Shown here: positions 54,171 to 62,707 of the stretch, piece after piece
Layout of the letters: the number at the start of each line of letters is the position of its first letter
Position numbering within the stretch: the first letter of the stretch is position 1
Source of the DNA: Streptomyces sp. Sge12
Lineage (GTDB): Bacteria; Actinomycetota; Actinomycetes; Streptomycetales; Streptomycetaceae
Assembly: GCF_002080455.1 (NCBI RefSeq)
Contig: NZ_CP020555.1
Coordinates: 2,728,001-2,792,000, forward strand
Reading direction: 5' to 3'
DNA: 64,000 nt
Program-made: the position numbers and the translations under genes
Notes under the pieces: model-generated
The model's input: the letters and a program-made list of their open reading frames with translations, nothing else
The model's database searches: none
Told to the model about the DNA's origin: nothing

Positions 54171-54700
54171 CCGGGCCGCGGGCGCGGGGCCGGTCCTGGC
54201 CGGGGCCGGGGCGGCGGTGCGGTGCGCGGGCCGCGGGCGGAGGGTCGGGGGTGCATGGGCGGACCCGCGGGGCGTGCCTGGCCGCGGGGTCGGTCCGGTC
54301 CTGGCCGGGGCCCGGGGCGGCGGTGCGATGCGCGGGCGCGGGGTCGGGGGTGCGTGGGCGGACCCGCGGGGCGTGCCTGGCCGCAGGGCCGGAGCGGTCC
54401 TGGCCGGGGGCCCGGGGCGGAGATGCGGGCGGGGCCGGGGGCGGGCGGGGGCGGGGGCGCGGGGTGAATCGGGGCGGCGGTGCGAAGCGCGGGCTGCGGC
54501 CGGGGGCGGGCGCGCGCCGGGGCGTCTCCTCGGACGCCGAACGTGACGAGCGGTCGGAAAGGCATGCGGCGGTGCGTTCGGCGCCCCGCGGGGAGCGCCC
54601 CGACACACACCCACCCCCGGCCCCCGTACCCGGCCCGACCCCCTTCACCGCCGGAACTCGCGATGCGCGGGCTCGCTTGCCGCCGCGCGAGTGGGCCGGG
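54171..54700. repeat. GC-rich intergenic region with ~100-bp tandem repeat
   Basis: 530 bases without a credible gene. About 54180-54425 contains nearly three copies of a roughly 100-bp unit: GGTCCTGGCCGGGG recurs at 54192, 54297 and 54396 (spacings 105 and 99), and GGACCCGCGG recurs at 54261 and 54360. The remainder (54430-54650) is G-rich on the plus strand with irregular CGGGGGCGGG runs. Open frames in it are artefacts of GC content. Confidence 0.75.
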
Positions 54701-54970
54701 TCAGGATTTGGGGGGCTTTGTCCAGGGCCAGCGGATTTTGGGCTTGGTGGCCGCGGGGCGGAAGTCGTACTTCCAGCCCTTCTGGAGGCCCAGCCGCTTG
54801 GAGTACCCCGCGGGAACGCGTTCGTACAGCAGCACCGTCGGCGGGCCGCCGTCCGGCGCCGGGACGGGGATCTCGTACCACTTCGGGGGGTGTCCGGTCG
54901 GGCCGAGGAGGACGGGCAGGACCCGGCCGTCCATGGGCCCGCCCTCGAACGGGGTCGGTTGGCTTCTCAC
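54701..54970 (-). CDS. Conserved small hypothetical protein
   Basis: 89 residues from a GTG giving MRSQPTPFEGGPMDGR; an internal ATG 12 codons later is an alternative. The sequence PPTVLLYERVPAGYSKRLGLQKGWKY reads like a real, structured protein, and proteins of this kind are recurrent in streptomycetes as I recall them; no function is known. It has no signal peptide or membrane segment. It lies 10 bases downstream of the TetR-type gene on the same strand and is probably cotranscribed with it. Confidence 0.7.
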   Translation of the reverse strand: MRSQPTPFEGGPMDGRVLPVLLGPTGHPPKWYEIPVPAPDGGPPTVLLYERVPAGYSKRLGLQKGWKYDFRPAATKPKIRWPWTKPPKS

Positions 54971-54980
54971 CCCACCAGTG

Positions 54981-55694
54981 TCACAGCAGGTGGGCGGCCT
55001 CGGACACCACCGGGATCACCCGGCGGGCCAGGACCCCGACCGGGCCGTCCGCGGACTCCAGGGCGAGGGCGGCCCGGGCTGCGGCCGCGGTTTCCGGGTC
55101 CGTGGCGGCGGTGGCCGTCAGCAGGGCGATGAACTGGTCCAGCAGCCAGTCCCGCAGGCGGTCGACCTCCGGCTGCTTGCCCTCGTCGATCCATATGAGG
55201 GACGCCGCCTCGACCGCGGTGATCCACGTACGGACCATCATGCGCAGCCGGGGGCCCGGGGCCGGGACGCCCAGGTGGAAGAGGATCTGCTCGGCGGCGG
55301 CCCGCCGGATGCCGTCGACGGTCGCCGTCGTGCGGGAGGTCTCCACGACGCTGCCGCCCTGGAGGAGGGCCGCGAAGCCGGCGTCGTGTTCGTCGACGAA
55401 GGCGAGGTAGCGGTCCAGGGCGCGGGACAGGCGCCGGGTCAGGGGCCCTTCCTGGGGTTCGGCGAAGCACAGTTCGAGGACGTCCGCCGCCGAGCGGAGG
55501 GCCGCTTCGTAGAGCTGTTGCTTGCCGCCGGGGAAGTAGCGGTAGACGAGCGGGCGCGAGACCCCGGCGGCCTCGGCCACGTCGTCGAGGGAGACCTCCT
55601 CCGGCGCCCGGTGCGCGAACAGCGAGAGGGCGGCGTCGAGGAGTTGGGCTCGCCGCTCCTCGACGCTCAGCCTGCGGTACGCGCGTACGGTCAT
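54981..55694 (-). CDS. TetR-family transcriptional regulator
   Basis: 237 residues from ATG (MTVRAYRRLSVEERRAQ). The N-terminal DNA-binding domain is clear: LLDAALSLFAHRAPEEVSLD, VAEAAGVSRPLVYRYFPGGKQ. The C-terminal ligand-binding domain is helical (LIWIDEGKQPEVDRLRDWLL). The closest likely target is the diiron oxygenase gene 137 bases upstream on the same strand or its own operon with the small gene downstream. The ligand is unknown. Confidence 0.93.
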   Translation of the reverse strand: MTVRAYRRLSVEERRAQLLDAALSLFAHRAPEEVSLDDVAEAAGVSRPLVYRYFPGGKQQLYEAALRSAADVLELCFAEPQEGPLTRRLSRALDRYLAFVDEHDAGFAALLQGGSVVETSRTTATVDGIRRAAAEQILFHLGVPAPGPRLRMMVRTWITAVEAASLIWIDEGKQPEVDRLRDWLLDQFIALLTATAATDPETAAAARAALALESADGPVGVLARRVIPVVSEAAHLL

Positions 55695-55781
55695 GTCCGC
55701 AGGGTAGCCCGGCGGGCGTCGGCCGAGTGGGTGTCCGGTCGATCGGGCCCGATCCTCAACGGTGCGGACCGCCGCGGTCCG

Positions 55782-55828
55782 GCACCCGGCCACCCGGCAC
55801 CCGGCACCCGGCACCCGGCACCCGGCAC
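55782..55828. repeat. Short tandem repeat of GCACCCG
   Basis: Seven near-perfect 7-base units (GCACCCG, with one GCCACCCG variant and a last GCACGGG) between the TetR gene and the diiron oxygenase gene, ending just at the stop of the latter. Likely a slippage-prone sequence; no regulatory role can be shown. Confidence 0.85.
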
Positions 55829-55831
55829 GGG

Positions 55832-56761
55832 CTACGCGAGCAGGCCCGAGCTCTTCCACAGCTTCCGGCCGACTCCGCGCAGTACGCCGATGTCGTCGAG
55901 GAAGTCGGTGAGCCGCTTGGCGCCGCTCTGCATGACCTCGCGGCGGTGGCCGCTCGCCTTCACCTGGGCGACGGCCTCGCGGCGGTCCAGGCCGATGTTG
56001 TCGTAGACGGCCGGGTTCACGAAGGCCAGTGAGAAGACGCGGGCGGCCTCGCCGCAGCTGATCCGGGTGAGTTCCTGTTCCCAGCGGGGGGCCGTCAGCA
56101 TCTGGCGGCGCAGTTCCTCGCGGGCGTACCGGACGTGCCGGGCCTCCTCGATGACGTGGATCCGGGTGACGCCCCGGACCAGCGGCTGGACGCGCTCGTC
56201 CGGGAAGGTCAGGCGCTGCATCCAGTCGAGGATCTCCTCGCCGAGGAGGGTGCAGGCGAAGGAGCCGGGGGTGGTGGAGACGGTCTTCAGGATCCGCGCG
56301 AGGTTGTGGTTGAGGCGGGAGACCGGGTACTCGGGGGCGCCGGCCTTCTGGATCATGCGGGCGAACATCATCGAGTGGCGGCATTCGTCGGCGATCTCGG
56401 TGAGCGCGTAGCGGACGTGCTTGCTGGTCAGGGACTTGTCGTAGATGTGCCGGACCATGAGCTGCATGAGGATGATCTCGAACCAGATGCCGAGGGAGCC
56501 GAGCGCCGCGGCCTCGTGGCGGGAGAGGTCGATGCGCTGCTCCTCCCCCATCTTCTTCCACAGCGGGGTGTCGTAGAGGGAGAGCAGTTCCGGCGGCCAG
56601 TAGTACTTGCCCTCGATCGGCGGGGCGTCCCAGTCGAGTTCCTTGTCGGGGTCGAAGGAGTGCTTGGCCGAGGATTCGAGCAGTCGCTCGGCTATCTGCT
56701 CGCGGTCCTTGAGCAGGCCGAGGGCGTCCTGGAGCGCGGCGCGTTCGGTCAGGGTCGTCAT
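55832..56761 (-). CDS. AurF-like diiron oxygenase
   Basis: 309 residues from MTTLTERAALQDALG, with GAGGTG ahead of the ATG. Helical ferritin-like protein of the p-aminobenzoate N-oxygenase (AurF) type. Metal ligands are visible as RHEAAALGSLGIWFE, ADECRHSMMF, LLGEEILDWMQR and HVIEEARHVRYARE. Such enzymes use a diiron centre and O2 to oxidise amines or other substrates; the substrate here is unknown. Divergent from a second ferritin-like gene with 168 bases between starts, and next to a TetR regulator. Confidence 0.85.
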   Translation of the reverse strand: MTTLTERAALQDALGLLKDREQIAERLLESSAKHSFDPDKELDWDAPPIEGKYYWPPELLSLYDTPLWKKMGEEQRIDLSRHEAAALGSLGIWFEIILMQLMVRHIYDKSLTSKHVRYALTEIADECRHSMMFARMIQKAGAPEYPVSRLNHNLARILKTVSTTPGSFACTLLGEEILDWMQRLTFPDERVQPLVRGVTRIHVIEEARHVRYAREELRRQMLTAPRWEQELTRISCGEAARVFSLAFVNPAVYDNIGLDRREAVAQVKASGHRREVMQSGAKRLTDFLDDIGVLRGVGRKLWKSSGLLA

Positions 56762-56929
56762 GGGTTCGGACACCTCGTCGTCGAGTTACCGGCGGTCACT
56801 TCTTATGAGACTGCCTGTCAGCAAGGTCGTCAATCCCTCGCGCACGACTTGTTGACCCCGTGTCTACCAACGTGTGACGCTGCCAACTGTCCGGTCCCAC
56901 ACGGCAGTACGTGAGACGAGGGGGCGTCA

Positions 56930-58039
56930 GTGTCGACGCATGAGCTCTACACCGATAACCCGGGCGAGACGGTCTGGCAGGTCCCCGCCTCCGGCTCCGC
57001 CCGCTTCACCTGGGAGTACGCCGACGGCCGCGAGCGGCTCCTCGCCCTCTACCAGAAGGGCAAGGACAAGCAGTGGGACGGCGGCAAGCGCATCGACTGG
57101 GACATCGAGGTGGACCCGTACGATCCGCTGGGCACCCCCGACGAGGCCCTGCCGCTGTACGGGACGCGACACTGGGCCAAGCTCAGCGAGAAGGACCGGG
57201 GCGAGCTGCGCCGGCACTACACTTCCTGGAACTTCAGCCAGTTCCTGCACGGCGAACAGGGCGCGATGGTGTGCGCGGCGCGCATCGTGGAGTCGGTGCC
57301 GGACCTGGACGCGAAGTTCTACTCCGCCACGCAGACCATGGACGAGGCCCGGCACGCCGAGATCTTCGGGCGCTTCCTGCACGAGAAGGTCGGGATGCTG
57401 TACCCGATCAACGACAGCCTCCAGGGGCTGCTCGGCGATACGCTGCGCGACTCCCGCTGGGACATGCCCTACCTCGGCATGCAGGTGCTCATCGAAGGAC
57501 TGGCGCTGGCCGCCTTCGGCATGATCCGCGACACGACCGCCGAGCCGCTGCCGAAGCAGCTCCTGGCGTACGTGATGCAGGACGAGGCCCGGCACGTGGC
57601 CTTCGGGCGGATGGCGCTGCGCGACTACTACAAGCAGTTGACGGACGCCGAGCTGCGCGAGCGCGAGGAGTTCGTGATCGAGGGCTGCTACCTGATGCGG
57701 GACCGGCTGCTCGGGGTGGAGGTGCTGGAGAACTTCGGCATCCCGGCCGCGGAGGCGGTGCGGCTGAGCGAGCAGTCGGAGTTCACGCAGCTGTTCCGCA
57801 GGCTGCTGTTCAGCAGGATCGTGCCGTGCGTGAAGGACATCGGGCTGTGGGGCGAGCGGCTCCAGCGGGCCTATCTGGACCTGGGCGTCTTCGACATGGG
57901 CGACTCCAACCTGGACCTGCTGATGAGCCAGGACGAGGAGATCGCCGAGGCCCTCGACCGCGAGCGGTTCGCGGCAGAGGAGTCGGCCCGGGTCTCGGAG
58001 GTCGAGGCCGCCATCCGGGAGGGCGAGGACGCCCCCTAG
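56930..58039 (+). CDS. Ferritin-like diiron protein (R2-like fold)
   Basis: 369 residues from a GTG giving MSTHELYTDNPGETVW. The helical core has the carboxylate ligands of a diiron site: FLHGEQGAMV, TMDEARHAEIF, LIEGLALAAFG and MQDEARHVAFG, the paired EXXH pattern of ribonucleotide-reductase R2-like and related oxidases. Although the gene neighbours another diiron protein, the two are not close paralogues. They may act in one oxidation pathway, or the second may load or protect the first. The substrate is unknown. Confidence 0.82.
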   Translation: MSTHELYTDNPGETVWQVPASGSARFTWEYADGRERLLALYQKGKDKQWDGGKRIDWDIEVDPYDPLGTPDEALPLYGTRHWAKLSEKDRGELRRHYTSWNFSQFLHGEQGAMVCAARIVESVPDLDAKFYSATQTMDEARHAEIFGRFLHEKVGMLYPINDSLQGLLGDTLRDSRWDMPYLGMQVLIEGLALAAFGMIRDTTAEPLPKQLLAYVMQDEARHVAFGRMALRDYYKQLTDAELREREEFVIEGCYLMRDRLLGVEVLENFGIPAAEAVRLSEQSEFTQLFRRLLFSRIVPCVKDIGLWGERLQRAYLDLGVFDMGDSNLDLLMSQDEEIAEALDRERFAAEESARVSEVEAAIREGEDAP

Positions 58040-58048
58040 GCCATCACT

Positions 58049-58145
58049 TTCGGATCTTGTCGGCCGGGCCCGCGGCGTCCGGTGCCGTGCCCGGCAACGT
58101 GGCCGGGTGCGGTGCCGGGCGTCGCGGGCCCGGCAGGATCCGAAG
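58049..58145. terminator. Long inverted repeat between convergent genes
   Basis: Arms about 58049-58082 (TTCGGATCTTGTCGG through CGGCGTCCGG) and 58115-58145 (CCGGGCGTCG through AGGATCCGAAG) pair over roughly 30 bases with a few mismatches; the loop can form a further small hairpin. It lies between the ferritin-like gene and pbp on opposite strands and probably terminates both. Confidence 0.7.
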
Positions 58146-58164
58146 AGACGGCCAAGTCCTGTCG

Positions 58165-59625
58165 TCAGCCGGACAGGGCCGCTTCCATCACGGCCCGTGC
58201 GATCGGCGCCGCCGCGCCGTTGCCGCTGATGTCGCCCCGGTGGGCCGACGCGTCCTCGACCACCACCGCGACGGCCACCTGCGGCAGCGGCGCGCCTTCG
58301 GCCTTGGCCCAGGAGATGAACCAGGCGTACGGGGTCCCCGCGTTGCCGACCCCGTGCTGCGCGGTGCCGGTCTTGCCGCCGACCACCGCGCCGGGGATCG
58401 CGGCGTTGCGTCCGGTCCCGTTCTCCACCACGTTCACCATCAGTTCCTGCATCCGCAGTGCGGTGGCCGGGTTCATCGCCCGGCCCAGGCTGCGCCGGTC
58501 GCCGCGCCGGACCTGGGAGCCGTCGTCCTGCGTGGTCCGCTCCACCAGGTAGGGGTACGTGACCTCGCCGCCGTTGGCGACCGCCGCCGCCACCATCGCC
58601 ATCTGGAGCGGGGTGGCCTTCGTGTTGAACTGCCCGATGGCGGACAGGGCCAGCTGGTCCTGGCTCATGTCGGTGTCGAAGTTCGACCGGGACACCCACG
58701 AGGGGACCCGCAGCCCCTCGCCGCCGTTGAACCCGAAGCGCCGCGCCGCCTCCACCATCCCGCGCAGCCCGACCTGTACGCCGATCTTCGCCATCACCGT
58801 GTTGCAGGACCACTGCACCGCCTCCGCCATCGAGGCGTCCTCGCAGCCCGTGCCCGCGTTCGGCAGCAGGGTGCTGGTCCCGGGCAGCGGGTAGGGGTCG
58901 GGGGTGCGGGTCGGCGCGTCCACATCGGTGACCACGCCCGCGTCGAGGGCGGCCGCCGCCGTCACGATCTTGAAGGTGGAGCCGGGCGGATACGTCTCGC
59001 GCAGCGCCCGGTTGAGCATCGGCCGGGCGGGGTCCGCGTTCAGGGCCGTCCAGGCGTCCTTCACCTTCGTACCCGTGCCGGAGAGCACGGCGGGGTCGTA
59101 CGAGGGGCTGCTGACCAGCGCGAGGATCTTCCCGGTGGCGGGGTCCAGGGCGGCCACCGCCCCGCGCTTGCCCGCGAGACCGGCGTAGGCGGCCTGCTGC
59201 ACGGCGGCCCGGACGGTGGTGACGGCGTTCCCGCCGGCGGGGCGGCCGCGGGAGAGTTCGTACCAGAGCGGGAAGGCCGAGAGTCCCGGGTCGGTGCCGG
59301 ACAGGACCTGATCCTCGGCGCGCTCCACGAAGCTGGTCCCGTACGTCTGGGAGGAGAAGCCGGTGACGGGCGCGTAGAGCGGGCCGTTGGTGTAGGTCCG
59401 CTCGTAGCGCAGCAGTTGGCCGCTGTCGCGGGAGCCGGTGACGGGGCGCCCGTCGACCAGGATGTCCCCGCGGGGTTCGGCGTAGCGCTCGATGGCGGGG
59501 CGCTTGTTGGCCGGGTTCGCGCCGTAGGCGGCGGATTCCCAGACCTGCACGCGGGCGAGGTTGGCCAGCAGGGCGGCGAGCAGGAGGGCGCAGAAGTACG
59601 CGCACCAGCGGATGTAGCGGATCAC
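58165..59625 (-). CDS. Penicillin-binding protein 2-type transpeptidase
   Basis: 486 residues from a GTG giving MIRYIRWCAYFCALLL. Membrane-anchored class B PBP that cross-links peptidoglycan: catalytic S216 in STFK, SCN in the QWSCNTVMAK segment, and KTGT at 418-421. An N-terminal membrane helix is followed by the PBP dimer domain (NLARVQVWES, AEPRGDILVDGRPV). It overlaps the upstream SEDS glycosyltransferase gene by GTGA, giving the typical SEDS-PBP pair. In S. coelicolor a similar pair exists apart from the division ftsW/ftsI genes. Confidence 0.95.
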   Translation of the reverse strand: MIRYIRWCAYFCALLLAALLANLARVQVWESAAYGANPANKRPAIERYAEPRGDILVDGRPVTGSRDSGQLLRYERTYTNGPLYAPVTGFSSQTYGTSFVERAEDQVLSGTDPGLSAFPLWYELSRGRPAGGNAVTTVRAAVQQAAYAGLAGKRGAVAALDPATGKILALVSSPSYDPAVLSGTGTKVKDAWTALNADPARPMLNRALRETYPPGSTFKIVTAAAALDAGVVTDVDAPTRTPDPYPLPGTSTLLPNAGTGCEDASMAEAVQWSCNTVMAKIGVQVGLRGMVEAARRFGFNGGEGLRVPSWVSRSNFDTDMSQDQLALSAIGQFNTKATPLQMAMVAAAVANGGEVTYPYLVERTTQDDGSQVRRGDRRSLGRAMNPATALRMQELMVNVVENGTGRNAAIPGAVVGGKTGTAQHGVGNAGTPYAWFISWAKAEGAPLPQVAVAVVVEDASAHRGDISGNGAAAPIARAVMEAALSG

Positions 59626-60992
59626 TCGGCCGGCTCCTTCCCTGGGCGGGGTCTGCGGGCGCTGTCGCTGAGCCGGACCAGCAGGGCGACGATGATCCAG
59701 TTGGTGACGACGGAGGAGCCGCCCTGCGCGAGGAAGGGCATGGCCATGCCGGTGAGGGGGATCAGGCCGGTGACGCCGCCGGCGATGACGAACACTTGCA
59801 GCGCGACGATCGAGGCGAGCCCGGTGGCCAGCAGCCGTCCGAAGGGGTCGCGCAGGGCGAGTGCGGCGCGGAAGCCGCGGGCGACGAGGAGGCCGTAGAG
59901 GAGCAGGATCGCGGCCAGGCCGACGAGGCCGAGCTCCTCGCCGGCGGTGGCGAGGATGAAGTCCGATTTGGCGGCGAAGCCGATGAGGAAGGACTGGCCG
60001 TGGCCGAGCCCGGCACCGAGCAGGCCGCCGGCGCCGAAGGCGAAGAGGGACTGGGCGAGCTGGCCGGGGCCCTCGCCGCGTTCGATGGAGGCAAAAGGAT
60101 TCAGCCAGTCGTCCACGCGGCTGTGCACGTGCGGCTCGAAGGTCCCGACGGCGTAGGCGCCGAGGGCGGCCAGCAGGAGGCCGATCGCGATCCAGCCGAT
60201 CCGCCCGGTGGCGGTGAACAGCATGATCACGAACAGTCCGAAGAACAGCAGCGAGGTCCCGAGGTCCCGCTCCAGGACCAGCACGCCGACGCTGAGCAGC
60301 CAGATCGCGAGGATCGGGCCGAGGACGCGGCCGGGGAGGAGCCGGAGCTTCCAGAAGAGCTGGCGGCCGGTCAGGGCGAGCGCCGTGCGGTTCGCGGCGA
60401 GGTAGGCGGCGAAGAAGACGGCGAGCAGGATCTTGGCGAACTCGCCCGGTTGGAAGGAGAGCCCGGCGAACCGGATCCAGATGTGCGCGCCGTTGACCGC
60501 CGGGAAGAAGACGGGGATCAGCATCAGGACGAGGGACACCGCGACGGAGAGGTACGCGTAGCGCTGGAGCACCCGGTGGTCGCGGAGCAGGGCGACCACC
60601 AGTACGAAGAGCGCCACGCCCAGCGCGGACCACAGGAGTTGGTCCCCGGCGGTGAGGTGGCCGGGGGTGGTCACGTCGAGGCGCTGGATGAGGACGAGGC
60701 CGAGGCCGTTGAGCAGGACGGCGATCGGGAGCAGGAGGGGATCGGCGTACGGGGCCCGGATCCTGACGGCGAGGTGCGCCAGCAGGGCGGCGGCGCTCAG
60801 GCCGGCGGCGTAGCGGGTGGCGGGGCCGGGGATGCGGCCGGTGGTGGCGAGGCCGACGTAGAGGTGTCCGAGGACGGAGATCAGGACGGCGCCGGTGAGG
60901 AGCGTCAGCTCGACGCCGCGCCGTTTGGGGGCGCCGGCGCCGGGGGGCGGGGGCGGGGCGGGCTCCGCCACCTTTGCCGTCAGAGCGCTCAT
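59622..60992 (-). CDS. FtsW/RodA/SpoVE-family SEDS glycosyltransferase
   Basis: 456 residues from MSALTAKVAEPAPPPP. Polytopic membrane protein with about ten to twelve helices that polymerises lipid II into glycan strands. SEDS signatures are present: SFQPGEFAKILLAVF, GTSLLFFGLF, ATAGEELGLVG and GMAMPFLAQGGSS. The proline-rich cytoplasmic N-terminus (EPAPPPPPGAGAP) is typical of streptomycete members. It forms a translationally coupled pair with the class B PBP downstream, so the two likely work as one wall-synthesis complex, perhaps in sporulation or stress. Confidence 0.95.
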   Translation of the reverse strand: MSALTAKVAEPAPPPPPGAGAPKRRGVELTLLTGAVLISVLGHLYVGLATTGRIPGPATRYAAGLSAAALLAHLAVRIRAPYADPLLLPIAVLLNGLGLVLIQRLDVTTPGHLTAGDQLLWSALGVALFVLVVALLRDHRVLQRYAYLSVAVSLVLMLIPVFFPAVNGAHIWIRFAGLSFQPGEFAKILLAVFFAAYLAANRTALALTGRQLFWKLRLLPGRVLGPILAIWLLSVGVLVLERDLGTSLLFFGLFVIMLFTATGRIGWIAIGLLLAALGAYAVGTFEPHVHSRVDDWLNPFASIERGEGPGQLAQSLFAFGAGGLLGAGLGHGQSFLIGFAAKSDFILATAGEELGLVGLAAILLLYGLLVARGFRAALALRDPFGRLLATGLASIVALQVFVIAGGVTGLIPLTGMAMPFLAQGGSSVVTNWIIVALLVRLSDSARRPRPGKEPAE

Positions 60993-61098
60993 ACACCGAA
61001 ACGTAGCAAGCAGACGGATGATATGTCCGCTTATGTCATAGTGTGCCGAAGAGTCGTCAAAAACGGTCGGAAGTGTCGAAAGTGAGGAGCCGAGGCGC

Positions 61099-61506
61099 AT
61101 GGGACCTGTGGAATTCATCGTCCTCGCCTTCCCGGAGGAGCAGCTGCGGGCCCCGGCCGTCGAGGCCGTGATGGGGCTGCGCAAGAGCGGGGTGGTCCGG
61201 CTGATCGACGGGATCGTGGCGACGAGGACGGCATCGGGCGACGTGCTGGCGGCCGAGTTCGACGAGTTCGTGGAGCTGCACGGCCTGCTGACGGGCCGGG
61301 ACGCGGCACGGCTGATCGGGCCGGAGGACGTCCAGGAGGCGGCGGGGCTGCTGGAGCGCGGGAGCTGCGCGCTGCTGCTGGTGGTCGAGCACGTGTGGGC
61401 CGAGGACGCGGCGGTCGCCGTACGGGCGGCGGGCGGGCGGATCGTGGGGTCGGTCCGCATCCCGCCGGACCGGGTCCCGGCGGACCCGAGGGCGGGGGCG
61501 GCCTGA
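61099..61506 (+). CDS. DUF6325-type small protein
   Basis: 135 residues from ATG (MGPVEFIVLAFPEEQ). The pattern GPVEF-LAFPEE, then GVVRLIDGIVATR and ALLLVVEHVWAE is that of DUF6325, a soluble ferredoxin-like fold often paired with a SHOCT protein in actinomycetes. Function unknown. The stop overlaps the SHOCT gene start by one base (TGATG). Confidence 0.87.
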   Translation: MGPVEFIVLAFPEEQLRAPAVEAVMGLRKSGVVRLIDGIVATRTASGDVLAAEFDEFVELHGLLTGRDAARLIGPEDVQEAAGLLERGSCALLLVVEHVWAEDAAVAVRAAGGRIVGSVRIPPDRVPADPRAGAA

Positions 61507-61892
61507 TGTTCATCCGCCCGATGGGAGTAACGGTCCACCCGGCGAACCGCCCGGCCGGACACCCGCTGCTCCGGGGCCTGCTGGCGCGGGCCACGGGGAC
61601 GGCGGAGCACATGACGGGCCCGGCGCAGGACACGGCGGGCGCGGTGGTCCCGGACCGGCCACTGCCGGGCATGCCGCCGCGGACCGCGGAGCGCCCGGAG
61701 GCCGCGGGCTCCGCGGAGGCAGCCGGGCCGGAGCGGGCGGCCGCGCTCCCTGCCGGCACCGCACCGGCGGCCGAGCCGGCCACCTCGGCGTGCCTGGTCG
61801 GGGAGCTCACCCAACTGGCCGCGCTGGCCCGCGAGGGCCTGCTGACCCCGCAGGAGTTCACGGCGGCCAAGGCCCGCCTGCTGCGCGGCTGA
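61506..61892 (+). CDS. SHOCT-domain small protein
   Basis: 128 residues from ATG (MFIRPMGVTVHPANRP), coupled to the DUF6325 gene. The final ~28 residues form a SHOCT module (LTQLAALAREGLLTPQEFTA), a short two-helix oligomerisation or membrane-association element. The rest is a Pro/Ala-rich linker without structure. SHOCT and DUF6325 partners recur together in Streptomyces; the role is unknown. Confidence 0.87.
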   Translation: MFIRPMGVTVHPANRPAGHPLLRGLLARATGTAEHMTGPAQDTAGAVVPDRPLPGMPPRTAERPEAAGSAEAAGPERAAALPAGTAPAAEPATSACLVGELTQLAALAREGLLTPQEFTAAKARLLRG

Positions 61893-62062
61893 CCCGCCCC
61901 GGCCGACCCGCCCCGGCCGCCCGGCGCGCCCGGCGCCGCGGGCTCAAGGCGCCGGCGCACGCGGCCGCAGCCCCGTGAGGCCCGTACCCGCCGGCTCCGG
62001 CGCGCCCTCGCACGGCCCGCCCGGCGGGAGACGCAGGTCACACACGGTCGTGCGCGCTCCCG

Positions 62063-62089
62063 TGTCACAGGGCGTCGGGCTGCCTCGTC
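62063..62089 (+). promoter_or_regulatory. ECF41-type promoter upstream of the carboxymuconolactone decarboxylase-like gene
   Basis: TGTCACA at 62063-62069 and CGTC at 62086-62089 with exactly 16 bases between, the published ECF41 consensus. It ends 39 bases before the ATG of the downstream COE-type gene, whose sigma factor is encoded two positions further on. Confidence 0.75.
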
Positions 62090-62128
62090 CCAGAGGTGTA
62101 GCCGACGACGACCACCGAGGAGCACACC

Positions 62129-62602
62129 ATGGACGCACGACTGAACCTCTTCGCCGGCCGGACCACCGGCAAGGCCCTGAAGCACTTCATGGCGGCCGGC
62201 ACGGCGCTCAAGGAATCGCCGCTGCCCGCCGCCACGCAGGAACTGGTCTCGCTGCGCGTCAGCCAGATCAACGGCTGCGCCGTCTGTCTCGACATGCACA
62301 CCAAGGAGGCCGCCGCCGCCGGCGAGAGCGCGGTACGGCTCCACCTGGTCGCGGCCTGGCGGGAGGCCACGGTCTTCACCGAGGCCGAGCGCGCCGCGCT
62401 GGAGCTGGCCGAGCAGGGCACCCGGACCGCGGACGGGGGCGGCGGAGTGCCCGACGAGGTGTGGGCGCGGGCAGCCAAGTACCACGACGAGGAGCAGCTC
62501 AACGCCCTGGTGCTGCTGATCTCCATGATGAACATGGTGAACCGGCTCAACGTCATCACCCAGCAGCCGGGCGGCACCTACGAGGTCGGGCAGTTCCACT
62601 GA
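62129..62602 (+). CDS. Carboxymuconolactone decarboxylase-like (AhpD-type) protein
   Basis: 157 residues from ATG (MDARLNLFAGRTTGKALKHF). All-helical AhpD-like fold with the redox pair C50 and C53 in NGCAVCLDMHT, and the family's ELVSLRVSQ segment. Such proteins are peroxidase-type or decarboxylase-type enzymes. Genes of this class (COE: carboxymuconolactone decarboxylases, oxidoreductases, epimerases) are the conserved targets of ECF41 sigma factors, and an ECF41 promoter precedes this gene. Forms a unit with the sigma factor gene downstream. Confidence 0.93.
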   Translation: MDARLNLFAGRTTGKALKHFMAAGTALKESPLPAATQELVSLRVSQINGCAVCLDMHTKEAAAAGESAVRLHLVAAWREATVFTEAERAALELAEQGTRTADGGGGVPDEVWARAAKYHDEEQLNALVLLISMMNMVNRLNVITQQPGGTYEVGQFH

Positions 62603-62620
62603 CCCGGATCCCCTTGCCCC

Positions 62621-62654
62621 CGCCCTCCGATGATCTGATGATCATCGGAGGGCG
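62621..62654. terminator. Hairpin between the COE gene and the ECF41 sigma factor gene
   Basis: Perfect 14-bp stem (62621-62634 with 62641-62654, CGCCCTCCGATGAT and its complement) and a 6-base loop, 19 bases after the stop of the COE gene. It can attenuate or end transcription from the ECF41 promoter before the sigma gene. Confidence 0.75.
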
Positions 62655-62707
62655 TCCGTTCCGCGATGTGCGGCCGGGCGGAGGGGAACCGGGGGAGGAA
62701 GGCCGGC

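Noticed and set aside
55782..55828. CRISPR-like repeat
   Set aside because: The units are 7 bases with no spacers; it is a simple tandem repeat. No CRISPR array or cas gene is present in the window.
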